Shown here piece after piece: positions 7,871-15,700 of a stretch of 64,000 bases of DNA. Within the stretch, counting starts at the first letter, position 1, and the number at the start of each line of letters is the position of its first letter. The stretch lies in the NCBI RefSeq assembly GCF_001590965.1, contig NZ_BCTW01000019.1:1-64000 (forward strand), read 5' to 3'. The translations under genes and the position numbers were made by a program. The stretch comes from Novosphingobium lentum NBRC 107847 (GTDB lineage Bacteria > Pseudomonadota > Alphaproteobacteria > Sphingomonadales > Sphingomonadaceae). The notes under the pieces were generated by a model, which saw only the letters and a program-made list of their open reading frames with translations, was not told the origin of the DNA and did not search any database.

Positions 7871-10357
7871 TCACCCCTCGATGCGGGAAAAATCCGCGAC
7901 GTTGTGCACTGCAGCACGAAACCGATCAAGCAGCGCAAGCCGCGCGGCGCGTTTTTCAGGCGCGGGATCGTTGATCATGACATGCTCGAAGAATGCATCG
8001 ATCGGCTCCCGCAGCCCCGCCAGCGCGGCCATCGCCCCGGCAAAGTCCTCCGCCGCGATGGCCGAGGCCGCCGTGGGTGCGGCAGAATCGAGCGCGGCGA
8101 TCAGCGCGGTTTCGGCCGGTTCGGGCGTGTAGGACAGCGAAATCTTGCCGCTCTCGCCAGCGCCTGACACGACGCCTTCCTTCTTGAGGATGTTGGCGGC
8201 GCGCTTGTATCCGGCGAGCAGGTTGGTGCCATCGGCGGTGCCGACGAACGCCTGCAACGCATGGACGCGGGCAAGCAGCCGGACGAGATCGTCCTCGCCA
8301 CCGAGCGCAAATACGGCGTCGATCAGGTCGTGGCGAACCCCGGCTTCGCGTTGCTGGACTTTGAGGCGGTCGGCGAAGAAAGCCGAAATGCTTTCCTTGG
8401 CAGCGCTGAACGACTCCCATTTCTCTGGAGATTCATCGCTTTCTAAAAACGCCATTTCGTCGTCGCTGCCGTGATAAGGATCACGCGGCCTTCCATAGAA
8501 AACAAACCAGTCGCTGAGACGCCAGTTGCGCTCATCGTATTTGCTAAATGGCTGGGATGTAATGAGTTGATGGCCCTGCTCGTCACCATCGTACGTAAAT
8601 ACTCGGTTTTCTCGAGATGCCTGATCTAGCGAAAGACCAATCATCCCTGCGGCAGTCTCAGCAACGTCGAAACGTAGCTCGTTTGTCTGGATAAGACGAA
8701 TTGCGCTCAGACAAGCGCGGCGCAATGCGAACGGGTCTTTCGAACCAGTAGGCTTCTCAGCGATCCCAAAAAACGTTCCTATCGTATCCAGCTTATCCGC
8801 CAGACTCACCGCCACCGTCACCGGCGCGGTGGGCACATCATCGCCCTGCCCGACCGGCTTGTAGTGATCGCGGATCGCGTCGGCGACTTCGTCCGGCAGA
8901 CCTTCGGCGCGGGCGTAGTAGCCGCCCATCAGGCCCTGCAGCTCGGGAAATTCGCCGACCATTTCGGTCACCAGATCGGCCTTGCACAACCGCGCGGCCT
9001 GTTCGGCGAGATTGGCCAGTGCCGCACGATCCTCCACATCGACTTGCGATGGGGAGGTGGCAGCCGCGTCAGCGGATGACGGAGGGGCACTTGGTGGAGG
9101 CGCCGCTTGTGCGATCTGCCCCTCCACCACGCCTGCGGCGCGGTCCCCCTCCCCATCGCGAGACGATGGGGAGGATCGTGTGACGACGCCTTCTTCCACC
9201 AGCCAGCGTGCCAGTTTGGCGACGCGTTCGACTTTGTCGGCCACCGTGCCCAGCTTTTCGTGGAACACGATGTTGCCGAGCTTTTCGGCGTGCTGTGCCA
9301 GCGCCTTCTTGCGGTCCTGCTCCCAGAAGAAGCGGGCATCGCTCAATCGCGCGGCGAGCACCTTGCGGTTGCCCGCGACGATCATCGCGCCGCCGTCGTG
9401 CGCCTCGATATTGGCGGTGCAGACGAACGCGTTGGCGAGCTTTCCGGCGGCATCGCGGCAGATGAAGTATTTCTGGTTTGTCCGTGCGGTTAGCTGAATA
9501 ACCTCAGGCGGGACCTCAAGAAATTCCGCGTCGAACCGGCCGAGCAGCGGGACCGGCCATTCGGTCAGCCCGGCGTTTTCGATCACCAGCCCTTCGTCCT
9601 CGACCAGCACCAGCCCGGCGGCTTCGGCGGCGGCCTTGGCGCGGGTGCGGACGATGGCTTCGCGTTCGGCATGATCGACGATGACGTGGCAGGCGCGCAG
9701 TTTTTCGGCATAGTCGCCCGCGCCGCCAATGGTGATCTCACCGGGGTGGTGGAAGCGGTGGCCCAGAGTTGTGGCGCCTGACACTAGCCCGGCTAACCCT
9801 TGCTGAATCTCAATCGCCCCCCGACCGTCTGCATAGACGTGTGCGACATTGAAATCGATCGTCAAAACATCGGTGCCAAGGATTGCTACAATACCGCTGA
9901 GCGGTCGAACCCAACGAAGAGAATCGGTCCTTAGGCTTTTCTCACCCCATCGCATCGATTTAGGCCAAGGGAATTGCCAAATGATAAGAGGCAGTCGCTC
10001 GGCCAGCACGTCAGCGGTCGCGCGGCCGGGCTTTTCGCTCACCGCGAACCACACGCCGTCGCGCTCGGTCAGCTGGTCCTGCGTCAGGCCGGTCTTGCGC
10101 AGGAACCCGGCCAGCGCCTGTTCGGGCGCGGAGGTCTTGGGGCCTTTGACTTCCTCGCTCACCGCTTCGGTCGCCAGCGGCAGGTCGCGGGCGATCAGCG
10201 CAAGGCGGCGCGGGGTGGACCATACGGTGATGGCGCCCGGCACAACGCCTGCGGCAGACAACTGCTCACGGAACAGCTTTTCAAGGTCGCGGCGGGCGCC
10301 GGCCTGCATCCGCGCGGGGATTTCCTCGCAGCGCAGTTCGAGGAGGAAGTCAGACAT
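7871..10357 (-). CDS. glyS: Glycine--tRNA ligase, beta subunit, with in-frame insertions
   Basis: Start at ATG 10357 (MSDFLLELRCEEIPARM), the conserved GlyS N-terminus; the frame extends upstream only through a repeat element. 828 aa against about 690 in typical GlyS. Conserved blocks include KSMRWG, LRWVRP, RTNQKYF, SDARFFWEQDRKK, KADLVTEMVGEFPELQG and FFADRLKVQ. Extra length comes from a repeat-derived stretch at about residues 395-437 (Pro/Ser/Ala-rich) and from a low-GC stretch roughly between residues 523 and 637. It follows glyQ on the same strand. The tRNA-binding subunit must be essential, so the insertions are presumably tolerated. Confidence 0.93.
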   Translation of the reverse strand: MSDFLLELRCEEIPARMQAGARRDLEKLFREQLSAAGVVPGAITVWSTPRRLALIARDLPLATEAVSEEVKGPKTSAPEQALAGFLRKTGLTQDQLTERDGVWFAVSEKPGRATADVLAERLPLIIWQFPWPKSMRWGEKSLRTDSLRWVRPLSGIVAILGTDVLTIDFNVAHVYADGRGAIEIQQGLAGLVSGATTLGHRFHHPGEITIGGAGDYAEKLRACHVIVDHAEREAIVRTRAKAAAEAAGLVLVEDEGLVIENAGLTEWPVPLLGRFDAEFLEVPPEVIQLTARTNQKYFICRDAAGKLANAFVCTANIEAHDGGAMIVAGNRKVLAARLSDARFFWEQDRKKALAQHAEKLGNIVFHEKLGTVADKVERVAKLARWLVEEGVVTRSSPSSRDGEGDRAAGVVEGQIAQAAPPPSAPPSSADAAATSPSQVDVEDRAALANLAEQAARLCKADLVTEMVGEFPELQGLMGGYYARAEGLPDEVADAIRDHYKPVGQGDDVPTAPVTVAVSLADKLDTIGTFFGIAEKPTGSKDPFALRRACLSAIRLIQTNELRFDVAETAAGMIGLSLDQASRENRVFTYDGDEQGHQLITSQPFSKYDERNWRLSDWFVFYGRPRDPYHGSDDEMAFLESDESPEKWESFSAAKESISAFFADRLKVQQREAGVRHDLIDAVFALGGEDDLVRLLARVHALQAFVGTADGTNLLAGYKRAANILKKEGVVSGAGESGKISLSYTPEPAETALIAALDSAAPTAASAIAAEDFAGAMAALAGLREPIDAFFEHVMINDPAPEKRAARLALLDRFRAAVHNVADFSRIEG
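9048..9174. repeat. Sphingomonad-type palindromic repeat inserted in frame in glyS
   Basis: The segment starts with GATGGGGAGGTGGCAGCCGC and ends with CCCTCCCCATCGC then GATGGGGAGG. The outer parts are inverted copies of CCTCCCCATCGC, and the inner parts contain GGAGGGG/CCCCTCC arms. Elements of this look are usually intergenic. Here it is translated as about 43 residues rich in Ser, Pro, Ala and Gly, in frame, between the LVEEGVVT and DRAALANLAEQ parts of GlyS. Confidence 0.75.
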
Positions 10358-10400
10358 GGAATTCCTCCCCAGCCGGACCGGGCCGCTCATCCCTACCCAG

Positions 10401-10484
10401 CGTCCGCTCATCCTGAGCCTGTCGAAGGACGTCTCCATACCCGGCGTTGCGTACGTGCTTCGACAGGCTCAGCATGAGCGGACG
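10401..10484. repeat. Inverted repeat (CTGAGCCTGTCGAAGG type) between glyQ and glyS
   Basis: CGTCCGCTCATCCTGAGCCT and the following GTCGAAGG are mirrored by CTTCGACAGGCTCAGC and ATGAGCGGACG about 30 bp later. It occupies the glyQ-glyS spacer (10358-10507), so it would form a hairpin in the shared transcript. Confidence 0.8.
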
Positions 10485-10507
10485 TGGCGTTTGCCGCAGA
10501 GCGGGCA

Positions 10508-11440
10508 TCACAGCGTCCACTCCGGAAACTTCGCTTCCCAGCGCGGGGTCTGGTTGTCGATCCACGCCTTGCACGCTCCTTTGGCCAGATCGCGCACGCG
10601 GCCCATGTAGCTGGCGCGTTCCTGCACCGAGATCACGCCGCGCGCCTGCAGCAGGTTGAACACGTGGCTGGCCTCGATCGCCTGTTCGTACGCCGGGATG
10701 GCCAGTCCGGCGTCGAGGCAGTTCTGGCATTCGGCGGTGGCTTTGCGAAAGCCGTCGAACAGCGTTTCAGTGTCGGCGATCTCGAAGTTCCATTTCGACA
10801 TCTGCTTCTCGTTTTCGAGAAACACATCGCCGTATGTGACTCCGTGATTGTTGAACGCGAGGTCGTAAACGCTGTCGACGCCCTGGATATACATCGCGAG
10901 GCGTTCGAGCCCGTAGGTCAGTTCGCCCGCCACGGGCTTGCAATCGAAGCCGCCCATCTGCTGGAAATAAGTGAACTGGGTGACCTCCATCCCGTCGCAC
11001 CACACTTCCCAGCCCAGCCCCCAGGCGCCGAGCGTGGGGCTTTCCCAGTCATCCTCGACAAAGCGGATGTCGTGCAGCAGCGGATCCACGCCGATCGCGG
11101 CAAGGCTGGCGAGGTACAGTTCCTGCAGGTTGGCGGGGCTGGGTTTGAGGATCACCTGATACTGGTAATAGTGCTGCAGCCGGTTGGGGTTTTCGCCATA
11201 GCGGCCGTCGGTCGGGCGGCGGCACGGCTGGACGAACGCGGCGTTCCACGGTTCCGGCCCCAGCGCGCGCAGCGTGGTGGCGGTGTGGAACGTGCCCGCA
11301 CCCATGCGCATGTCGTACGGCTGCAGGATCAGGCAGCCCTGCTCGCTCCAGAAGGCATGCAGGCGCAGGATCATGTCCTGCAGGCTCAGCACGGGGACTT
11401 TACCCTGATGCTGGATGGCGGGGGCAGCGACGATCGACAT
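10508..11440 (-). CDS. glyQ: Glycine--tRNA ligase, alpha subunit
   Basis: 310 aa from ATG 11440 ([19 protein letters not shown]). It is the catalytic class II synthetase subunit of the alpha2beta2 enzyme. Conserved segments include [40 protein letters not shown], the motif-2 region [20 protein letters not shown] and [13 protein letters not shown]. An upstream in-frame ATG (11491) exists, but homologues begin near 11440. It is co-directional with glyS, 150 bp away, with a repeat in the spacer. Confidence 0.96.
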   Translation of the reverse strand: MSIVAAPAIQHQGKVPVLSLQDMILRLHAFWSEQGCLILQPYDMRMGAGTFHTATTLRALGPEPWNAAFVQPCRRPTDGRYGENPNRLQHYYQYQVILKPSPANLQELYLASLAAIGVDPLLHDIRFVEDDWESPTLGAWGLGWEVWCDGMEVTQFTYFQQMGGFDCKPVAGELTYGLERLAMYIQGVDSVYDLAFNNHGVTYGDVFLENEKQMSKWNFEIADTETLFDGFRKATAECQNCLDAGLAIPAYEQAIEASHVFNLLQARGVISVQERASYMGRVRDLAKGACKAWIDNQTPRWEAKFPEWTL

Positions 11441-11572
11441 GGCGCGCGCTTTGGCCGATGGCCCGCGCCAAATCAACTGCCATGCCTGCAATTGCAGCAG
11501 GGCAACGGTTCGTCAGGGCAAGGGTTCGTTCATCGCCGTTTATTAAGCGTTGGGGCGGTAAGGGCTGGAGGC

Positions 11573-12544
11573 ATGATGACAACGCGAAACCGGGGCCGGC
11601 TGGCCGCACTGCTGCTGGGCCTGGCGCCGCTGCAGGCCCATGCCGACCCGCAGCACCTGCCCACGCCCCTCGCGCCCGCGCTGGTGCCCGAGGTGCCTGC
11701 TGCTGCGCCTGCCACCACACCGACGCCCCTTCCCACGCCCGTTCCGATGCACCCGGCGCTGTGGAAAGTGTCCGACGCCGACACCACGATCTACCTGTTC
11801 GGCACGATCCACGTGCTGCGGCCGGGGCTGGACTGGCTCAACGGCCCGCTGGCGAAAGCCGTGGATGCCTCGGACGAGCTGGTCACCGAGATCACCGATC
11901 CCACCGGCACCGGGACGCAGGCCGCGGTCCTGTCGCGCGCGATGCTGCCCGACAACACCAGCCTGCGGATGCTGATGCCGCCCGAAAAGCGCGGCCCGTA
12001 TGAAGCGCTGATGACGCGCATCGGGTTGAAGCCCGAGGCGCTCGACCGGTTCAAGCCGTGGTACGCCTCGGTCGTGCTCAGTTCGCTGCCGCTGCTGCGC
12101 GCCGGCATGGATCCGCACAGCGGCGCCGAAGCCGCGCTCGACGCGCGCGTGACCGCCGCAAAGCATCCGCACACCGGGCTGGAGACGGTCGACTACCAGC
12201 TCGGCCTGTTCGATTCGCTGCCGCAGGATGCGCAACTGGCGCTGCTCGACAGCGTGGTCACCGACTACGACACCGTCGCGCCGCAGATCGACCTGCTGAT
12301 CGGCGACTGGGGACGCGGCGATGCCGATGGCCTGGCCACCGCGATGAACGCCGACATGGACGATCCCCGGCTGGTCGAAACGCTGCTGAAAGGGCGCAAT
12401 CGCAACTGGGCGAAGTGGATCGAAGCGCGGCTGGGCAGGCCGGGCACGGTGTTCGTGGCGGTCGGCGCGGGGCATCTGGCGGGATCGGGCAGCGTGCAGG
12501 ACCAGCTTGCCAAGGCCGGGATCAAGGTTACGCGGGTGCAATGA
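11573..12544 (+). CDS. TraB/GumN family protein with signal peptide
   Basis: 323 aa. A GGAGG site lies just before two adjacent ATG codons (11573 and 11576). The N-terminus has a basic start and a hydrophobic run ending LQAHA, a likely signal peptide, followed by a Pro-rich linker. The TraB/GumN domain begins WKVSDADTTIYLFGTIHVLR; GTIHVL is the family core, whose fold relates to metal-dependent Tiki/TraB proteases. The C-terminal GAGHLAGSGSVQDQL is also conserved. Overlaps the next gene by an ATGA junction; the two are paralogues. Substrate unknown. Confidence 0.85.
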   Translation: MMTTRNRGRLAALLLGLAPLQAHADPQHLPTPLAPALVPEVPAAAPATTPTPLPTPVPMHPALWKVSDADTTIYLFGTIHVLRPGLDWLNGPLAKAVDASDELVTEITDPTGTGTQAAVLSRAMLPDNTSLRMLMPPEKRGPYEALMTRIGLKPEALDRFKPWYASVVLSSLPLLRAGMDPHSGAEAALDARVTAAKHPHTGLETVDYQLGLFDSLPQDAQLALLDSVVTDYDTVAPQIDLLIGDWGRGDADGLATAMNADMDDPRLVETLLKGRNRNWAKWIEARLGRPGTVFVAVGAGHLAGSGSVQDQLAKAGIKVTRVQ

Positions 12545-13443
12545 GCGTGAATGGGGGCAGTTTCCGCAAGATCGGTGTCGCGCTGGCGTTCGCGCTGGGG
12601 CTGGCCGGCTGTCATGGTCACAAGAAGGCGGAAGCACCGCAGGCGCGCGTCGCGTTGTGGGAAATCACCGATGCCACCGGGCCGCGCGCGTGGCTGATGG
12701 GCACCGTCCACGCCCTGCCCGACAAGACCGTGTGGCTGCGCCCCGAGATCGCCAAAGGCCTTGGCGCTGCCGACCGGCTGGTGCTGGAAATCGGCGAGCC
12801 GCTCGACCAGCACGTCGCCGGGATCGCGCTGGCGCGGCTGGCCTATACGCCGGGCATGCCGCCGCCGTCCGAACGGATCGACCCGGCGCACAAGGCCGAA
12901 CTGCTCGACGTGTACCGGCGGCTGGGTGTCAGCGATGACAACTTCACCAACGAGGAAAACTGGGCGGTCGCGCTCCAGCTGGCCGCGATCGCGGGCGAGA
13001 AGGACGGACAGGAACCCGGCAACGGCGTGGAGCCCGCGCTGCGCAAGCTGGCAGGCAAGAAGCCGGTGGTCGGGATGGAGACGATCGACAGCCAGTTCGG
13101 CATTTTCGACGCCCTGCCCCCGCGCCAGCAGCAGGTCCTGCTCGAACAGGTCGCGGTCGAGGCGGCGAGCAAGGACGACGAGGATCGCGACATGCTCAAG
13201 CTGTGGCTGAAGGGCGACGAGGACGGCATCGCGCGCGAATCGCAGCGCGGCTTCCTCGCCGATCCGGGTCTGCACGCGGCGCTGCTCTCGGGGCGCAACC
13301 ATGACTGGGCGCGCCAGATCGACGCGATGCTGCGCAGCGGCGCGCGGCCGTTCGTGGCGGTGGGCGCCGCGCACGTCGCCGGGAACGACGGCCTGCCCGC
13401 GCTGCTCGCCGAACGCGGCTGGACGGTGCGGCGAATTCCGTGA
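12541..13443 (+). CDS. TraB/GumN family lipoprotein
   Basis: 300 aa. The start overlaps the stop of the previous gene (ATGA). The signal sequence ends LGLAGC, a lipobox, so it is probably a lipoprotein. The domain core is ARVALWEITDATGPRAWLMG followed by TVHALPD, and the end is VAVGAAHVAGNDGLPALL, parallel to its upstream paralogue. The pair may act together as envelope proteins of TraB type. No direct evidence of a substrate. Confidence 0.85.
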   Translation: MSVNGGSFRKIGVALAFALGLAGCHGHKKAEAPQARVALWEITDATGPRAWLMGTVHALPDKTVWLRPEIAKGLGAADRLVLEIGEPLDQHVAGIALARLAYTPGMPPPSERIDPAHKAELLDVYRRLGVSDDNFTNEENWAVALQLAAIAGEKDGQEPGNGVEPALRKLAGKKPVVGMETIDSQFGIFDALPPRQQQVLLEQVAVEAASKDDEDRDMLKLWLKGDEDGIARESQRGFLADPGLHAALLSGRNHDWARQIDAMLRSGARPFVAVGAAHVAGNDGLPALLAERGWTVRRIP

Positions 13444-13497
13444 TGCGGGGCGCTCGCGTTGGCCGATGGCCAGGATGGACGCAGCAGAGCCAGTTTC

Positions 13498-13634
13498 GTC
13501 ATCCTGAACTTGTTTCAGGATCCATCGTGCAGCGCGCCAGACGCTGGCAGGATAGCGCCACCTGGGCCCGAGTGCGGACACGCCATCGGCCAAGCCTCGC
13601 GGAGAAATCGATCCCGAAACACGTTCGGGATGAC
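13498..13634. repeat. Inverted repeat (GTCATCCTGAAC / GTTCGGGATGAC type)
   Basis: GTCATCCTGAACTTGTTTCA with GGATC (from 13498) is mirrored by GATCCCGAAACACGTTCGGG and ATGAC (ending 13634), about 87 bp apart. It fills part of the 355-bp gap 13444-13798. The rest of that gap holds the likely rplY promoter and leader; I see no gene in it. Confidence 0.75.
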
Positions 13635-13688
13635 GTGAAATGGTAATGGGCGGGACATGAGGCCCAGCCGGGCACAGCCCTTGCGCGC

Positions 13689-13716
13689 TTGCCTTTCCCG
13701 CCCGATCCGCTAAGGG
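13689..13716 (+). promoter_or_regulatory. Possible rplY promoter
   Basis: TTGCCT (13689-13694), 16 bp, TAAGGG (13711-13716). The layout matches the clearer tRNA-Lys promoter of this window (TTGGCA-N16-TATAGG), but the -10 box is weak. A long leader to the rplY start at 13799 would follow. Confidence 0.3.
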
Positions 13717-13798
13717 CCGCCGCTTCCCCCGTCATGGTCATCCCTGGAGGCGTTGCGGGCGAAATGTGTTTCACCAGCGAATTCGGAAAGTATCAGAC

Positions 13799-14404
13799 AT
13801 GAGCGATCAGCTTACCCTGACGGCCGAGACGCGTGATCGGGGCGGCAAGGGAGCCTCCCGTGCACTGCGTCGTGAAGGCCGTGTCCCCGCCGTCGTCTAT
13901 GGCGGCAAGCAGGAACCCATCAGCATCCACGTCGAGGAAAAGGAACTGCGTCGCCAGCTGGGCACCGGTCACTTCACCAACTCGATCGTGATGGTCGAGA
14001 TCGGCGGCAAGCCGATCCGCTGCCTGCCCAAGGACGTTGCGTTCCACCCGGTAAGCGAACGCCCGCTGCACGTCGATTTTCTGCGCGTTGCCGCCAACGC
14101 CAAGGTCGAAGTCTCGGTCCCCGTGCTCTTCGTCAACGAGGAAGGTTCGCCCGGTCTCAAGAAGGGCGGCGTACTCAACATCGTCCGTCACGAGCTGGAA
14201 CTGATCTGCGAAGCCGACAAGATCCCCGATGACATCCAAATCGACGTCACCGGCACCGACATCGGCGATTCGATCCATATCTCGGCGGTCAAGCTGCCCG
14301 TGGGCAGCGAAAGCGCGATCACCGATCGCGACTTCACCATTGCGACCATCGTCGCTCCTTCCGCGCTGAAGAGCGAAGAAGGCGACGCCGCGACGGCCGA
14401 ATAA
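13799..14404 (+). CDS. rplY: 50S ribosomal protein L25/general stress protein Ctc
   Basis: 201 aa from ATG 13799 ([20 protein letters not shown]), preceded by GGAAAG. It is the long two-domain Ctc form. The N-terminal 5S rRNA-binding domain includes [20 protein letters not shown], and the C-terminal beta domain includes [19 protein letters not shown]. It binds 5S rRNA in the large subunit. Pairing with pth just downstream is the common arrangement. The end is Ala/Glu-rich (EEGDAATAE). Confidence 0.95.
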   Translation: MSDQLTLTAETRDRGGKGASRALRREGRVPAVVYGGKQEPISIHVEEKELRRQLGTGHFTNSIVMVEIGGKPIRCLPKDVAFHPVSERPLHVDFLRVAANAKVEVSVPVLFVNEEGSPGLKKGGVLNIVRHELELICEADKIPDDIQIDVTGTDIGDSIHISAVKLPVGSESAITDRDFTIATIVAPSALKSEEGDAATAE

Positions 14405-14417
14405 ATCCCGCATAGGG

Positions 14418-14506
14418 CCCTCTCCCCTCGAGGGGAGAGGGTAGGGAGAGGGGCCGAGCAAGGGCAGGCCGCGCGTGTGGCCCCCTCTCCCCTGAAGGGG
14501 CGAGGG
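14418..14506. repeat. CCCTCTCCCC palindromic repeat pair between rplY and pth
   Basis: CCCTCTCCCCTCGAGGGGAG with AGGG (14418-14441) is a perfect hairpin. GGGAGAGGGGCC (from 14444) pairs with GGCCCCCTCTCCCC (from 14479), and CCCCTGAAGGGGCGAGGG closes the element. It directly abuts the pth start at 14511 and could act as a terminator or attenuator between rplY and pth. Confidence 0.75.
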
Positions 14507-14510
14507 AGAC

Positions 14511-15086
14511 ATGCCGATGCAGCTCTGGGTCGGCCTCGGCAATCCGGGCGCGCAATATGCGCTGAATCGCCACAACGTGGGGTTCATGGTCGCGGATACG
14601 TTGGCCGATGTGCACGGCTTCGGCCCGGTGCAGAAGAAATTCTCCGGCTGGACGCAGGACGGCCGCATCGCTGGCGAACGCGTAATCCTGCTCAAACCCG
14701 CCACCTTCATGAACGAAAGCGGCCGCAGCGTGGGCGAGGCGCTGCGCTTCTACAAGCTCGGCACTGATGCGCTGACCGTGTTCCACGACGAACTCGACCT
14801 CGCGCCGTTCAAGGTCAAGGTCAAGCAGGGCGGCGGCACCGCCGGCCACAACGGCCTGCGCTCGATCGACCAGCACATGGGCCCCGATTTCCGCCGCGTA
14901 CGGCTCGGCATCGGCCATCCCGGCCACAAGGACCGCGTGACGGGCTACGTGCTGGGCAACTACGCCAAGGCGGAAATGGACGACCTGGCGGACATGCTGG
15001 GCGCGGTTTCGGCAGAGGCGGAATGGCTGGCCAAGGGTGATGACGCGCGGTTCATGAACGACGTGGCGATGCGGTTGGCGGATTGA
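14511..15086 (+). CDS. pth: Peptidyl-tRNA hydrolase
   Basis: 191 aa. It releases tRNA from peptidyl-tRNAs that drop off ribosomes. Start at ATG 14511 (MPMQLWVGLGNPG), with ATG 14517 as alternative. Catalytic features: NRHNVGF (general-base His), FMNESG (Asn), HDELDLA (Asp) and the TAGHNGLRSI loop. The apparent Shine-Dalgarno sequence GAGGGAGA is the edge of the upstream repeat. Full length for the family. Confidence 0.97.
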   Translation: MPMQLWVGLGNPGAQYALNRHNVGFMVADTLADVHGFGPVQKKFSGWTQDGRIAGERVILLKPATFMNESGRSVGEALRFYKLGTDALTVFHDELDLAPFKVKVKQGGGTAGHNGLRSIDQHMGPDFRRVRLGIGHPGHKDRVTGYVLGNYAKAEMDDLADMLGAVSAEAEWLAKGDDARFMNDVAMRLAD

Positions 15087-15102
15087 GCCGATCGGCTGCG
15101 CG

Positions 15103-15201
15103 CCGCCTTTGACTAGCTCAGGCTGAGCGGGTGTTGTCGTTGTCGCCTGTTAAAACCCGGACACCACCCAACCCCGCTCAGCCTGAGCTTGTCGAAGGCC
15201 G
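15103..15201. repeat. Inverted repeat (GCTCAGGCTGAGCGGG type) after pth
   Basis: GCTCAGGCTGAGCGGGTGTT near 15116 is mirrored by CCCGCTCAGCCTGAGCTTGT and CGAAGGCC ending near 15201. It belongs to the same family as the elements at 10401, 15537 and 35668. It may terminate pth transcription. Confidence 0.75.
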
Positions 15202-15225
15202 GCCACCAACGCTAAACCCTTCTCG

Positions 15226-15558
15226 ATGGCCTTCTTCGCTTATCTGCTGCGCTGCAGTGACGGCAGCTATTACGCCGGTCACACCGACGATCTGGAACTG
15301 CGCTTCGCCCAACACCAATGCGGTGCCTTAGGCGGATATACCGCAAAACGCAGGCCGGTCATGCTCGTGTGGACAGATAGCTTCACGACCCGAGACGATG
15401 CCTTTGCCGTTGAGCGAAAGCTTAAGGGCTGGAGCCGCGCCAAGAAGGACGCGCTGATCGCCGACAACTGGGAGCTGATCTCGCAGTTGGCGCGCGGGCG
15501 CACAGGCAGAAACGACGCAGGCACGGATGGCGGGCGGCCTTCGACAAGCTCAGGCTGA
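15226..15558 (+). CDS. GIY-YIG nuclease family protein with repeat-derived C-terminus
   Basis: 110 aa. The single GIY-YIG domain starts FFAYLLRCSDGSYYAGHTDD (variant GIY as AYL and YIG as YAG) with RFAQHQCGALGGYTAKRRPV after it and the conserved Glu in AVERKLKGWSRAKKDALI. Such small YhbQ-like proteins are predicted endonucleases of unknown role. The last residues (RPSTSSG) and the stop codon are encoded by an intergenic-type repeat that starts at 15537, so the native end has probably been replaced. No clear ribosome-binding site is seen. Confidence 0.8.
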   Translation: MAFFAYLLRCSDGSYYAGHTDDLELRFAQHQCGALGGYTAKRRPVMLVWTDSFTTRDDAFAVERKLKGWSRAKKDALIADNWELISQLARGRTGRNDAGTDGGRPSTSSG

Positions 15559-15632
15559 GCGGGTGTTGTGATTGCAGCTTTTCTCAACCGCCAATGTTCC
15601 CCAAACCCGCTCAGCCTGAGCGCGTCGAAGGC
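15537..15632. repeat. Inverted repeat (GCCTTCGACAAGCTCAGG type), overlapping a coding end
   Basis: GCCTTCGACAAGCTCAGGCT and GAGCGGGT (15537-15564) are mirrored by ACCCGCTCAGCCTGAGCGCG and TCGAAGGC (15605-15632). The left arm encodes the last seven codons and the stop of the GIY-YIG protein. Confidence 0.85.
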
Positions 15633-15700
15633 TGCGCACCACCCCTAGCTTTCCCCGCCCCATCCCCCTATGCGCGCCCGACCACCTCTCGGAGCATACA

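Noticed and set aside
10357..10438. An N-terminal extension of glyS (METSFDRLRMSG)
   Set aside because: It is encoded by a repeat element; the conserved GlyS start MSDFLLELRCEEIP is at 10357.
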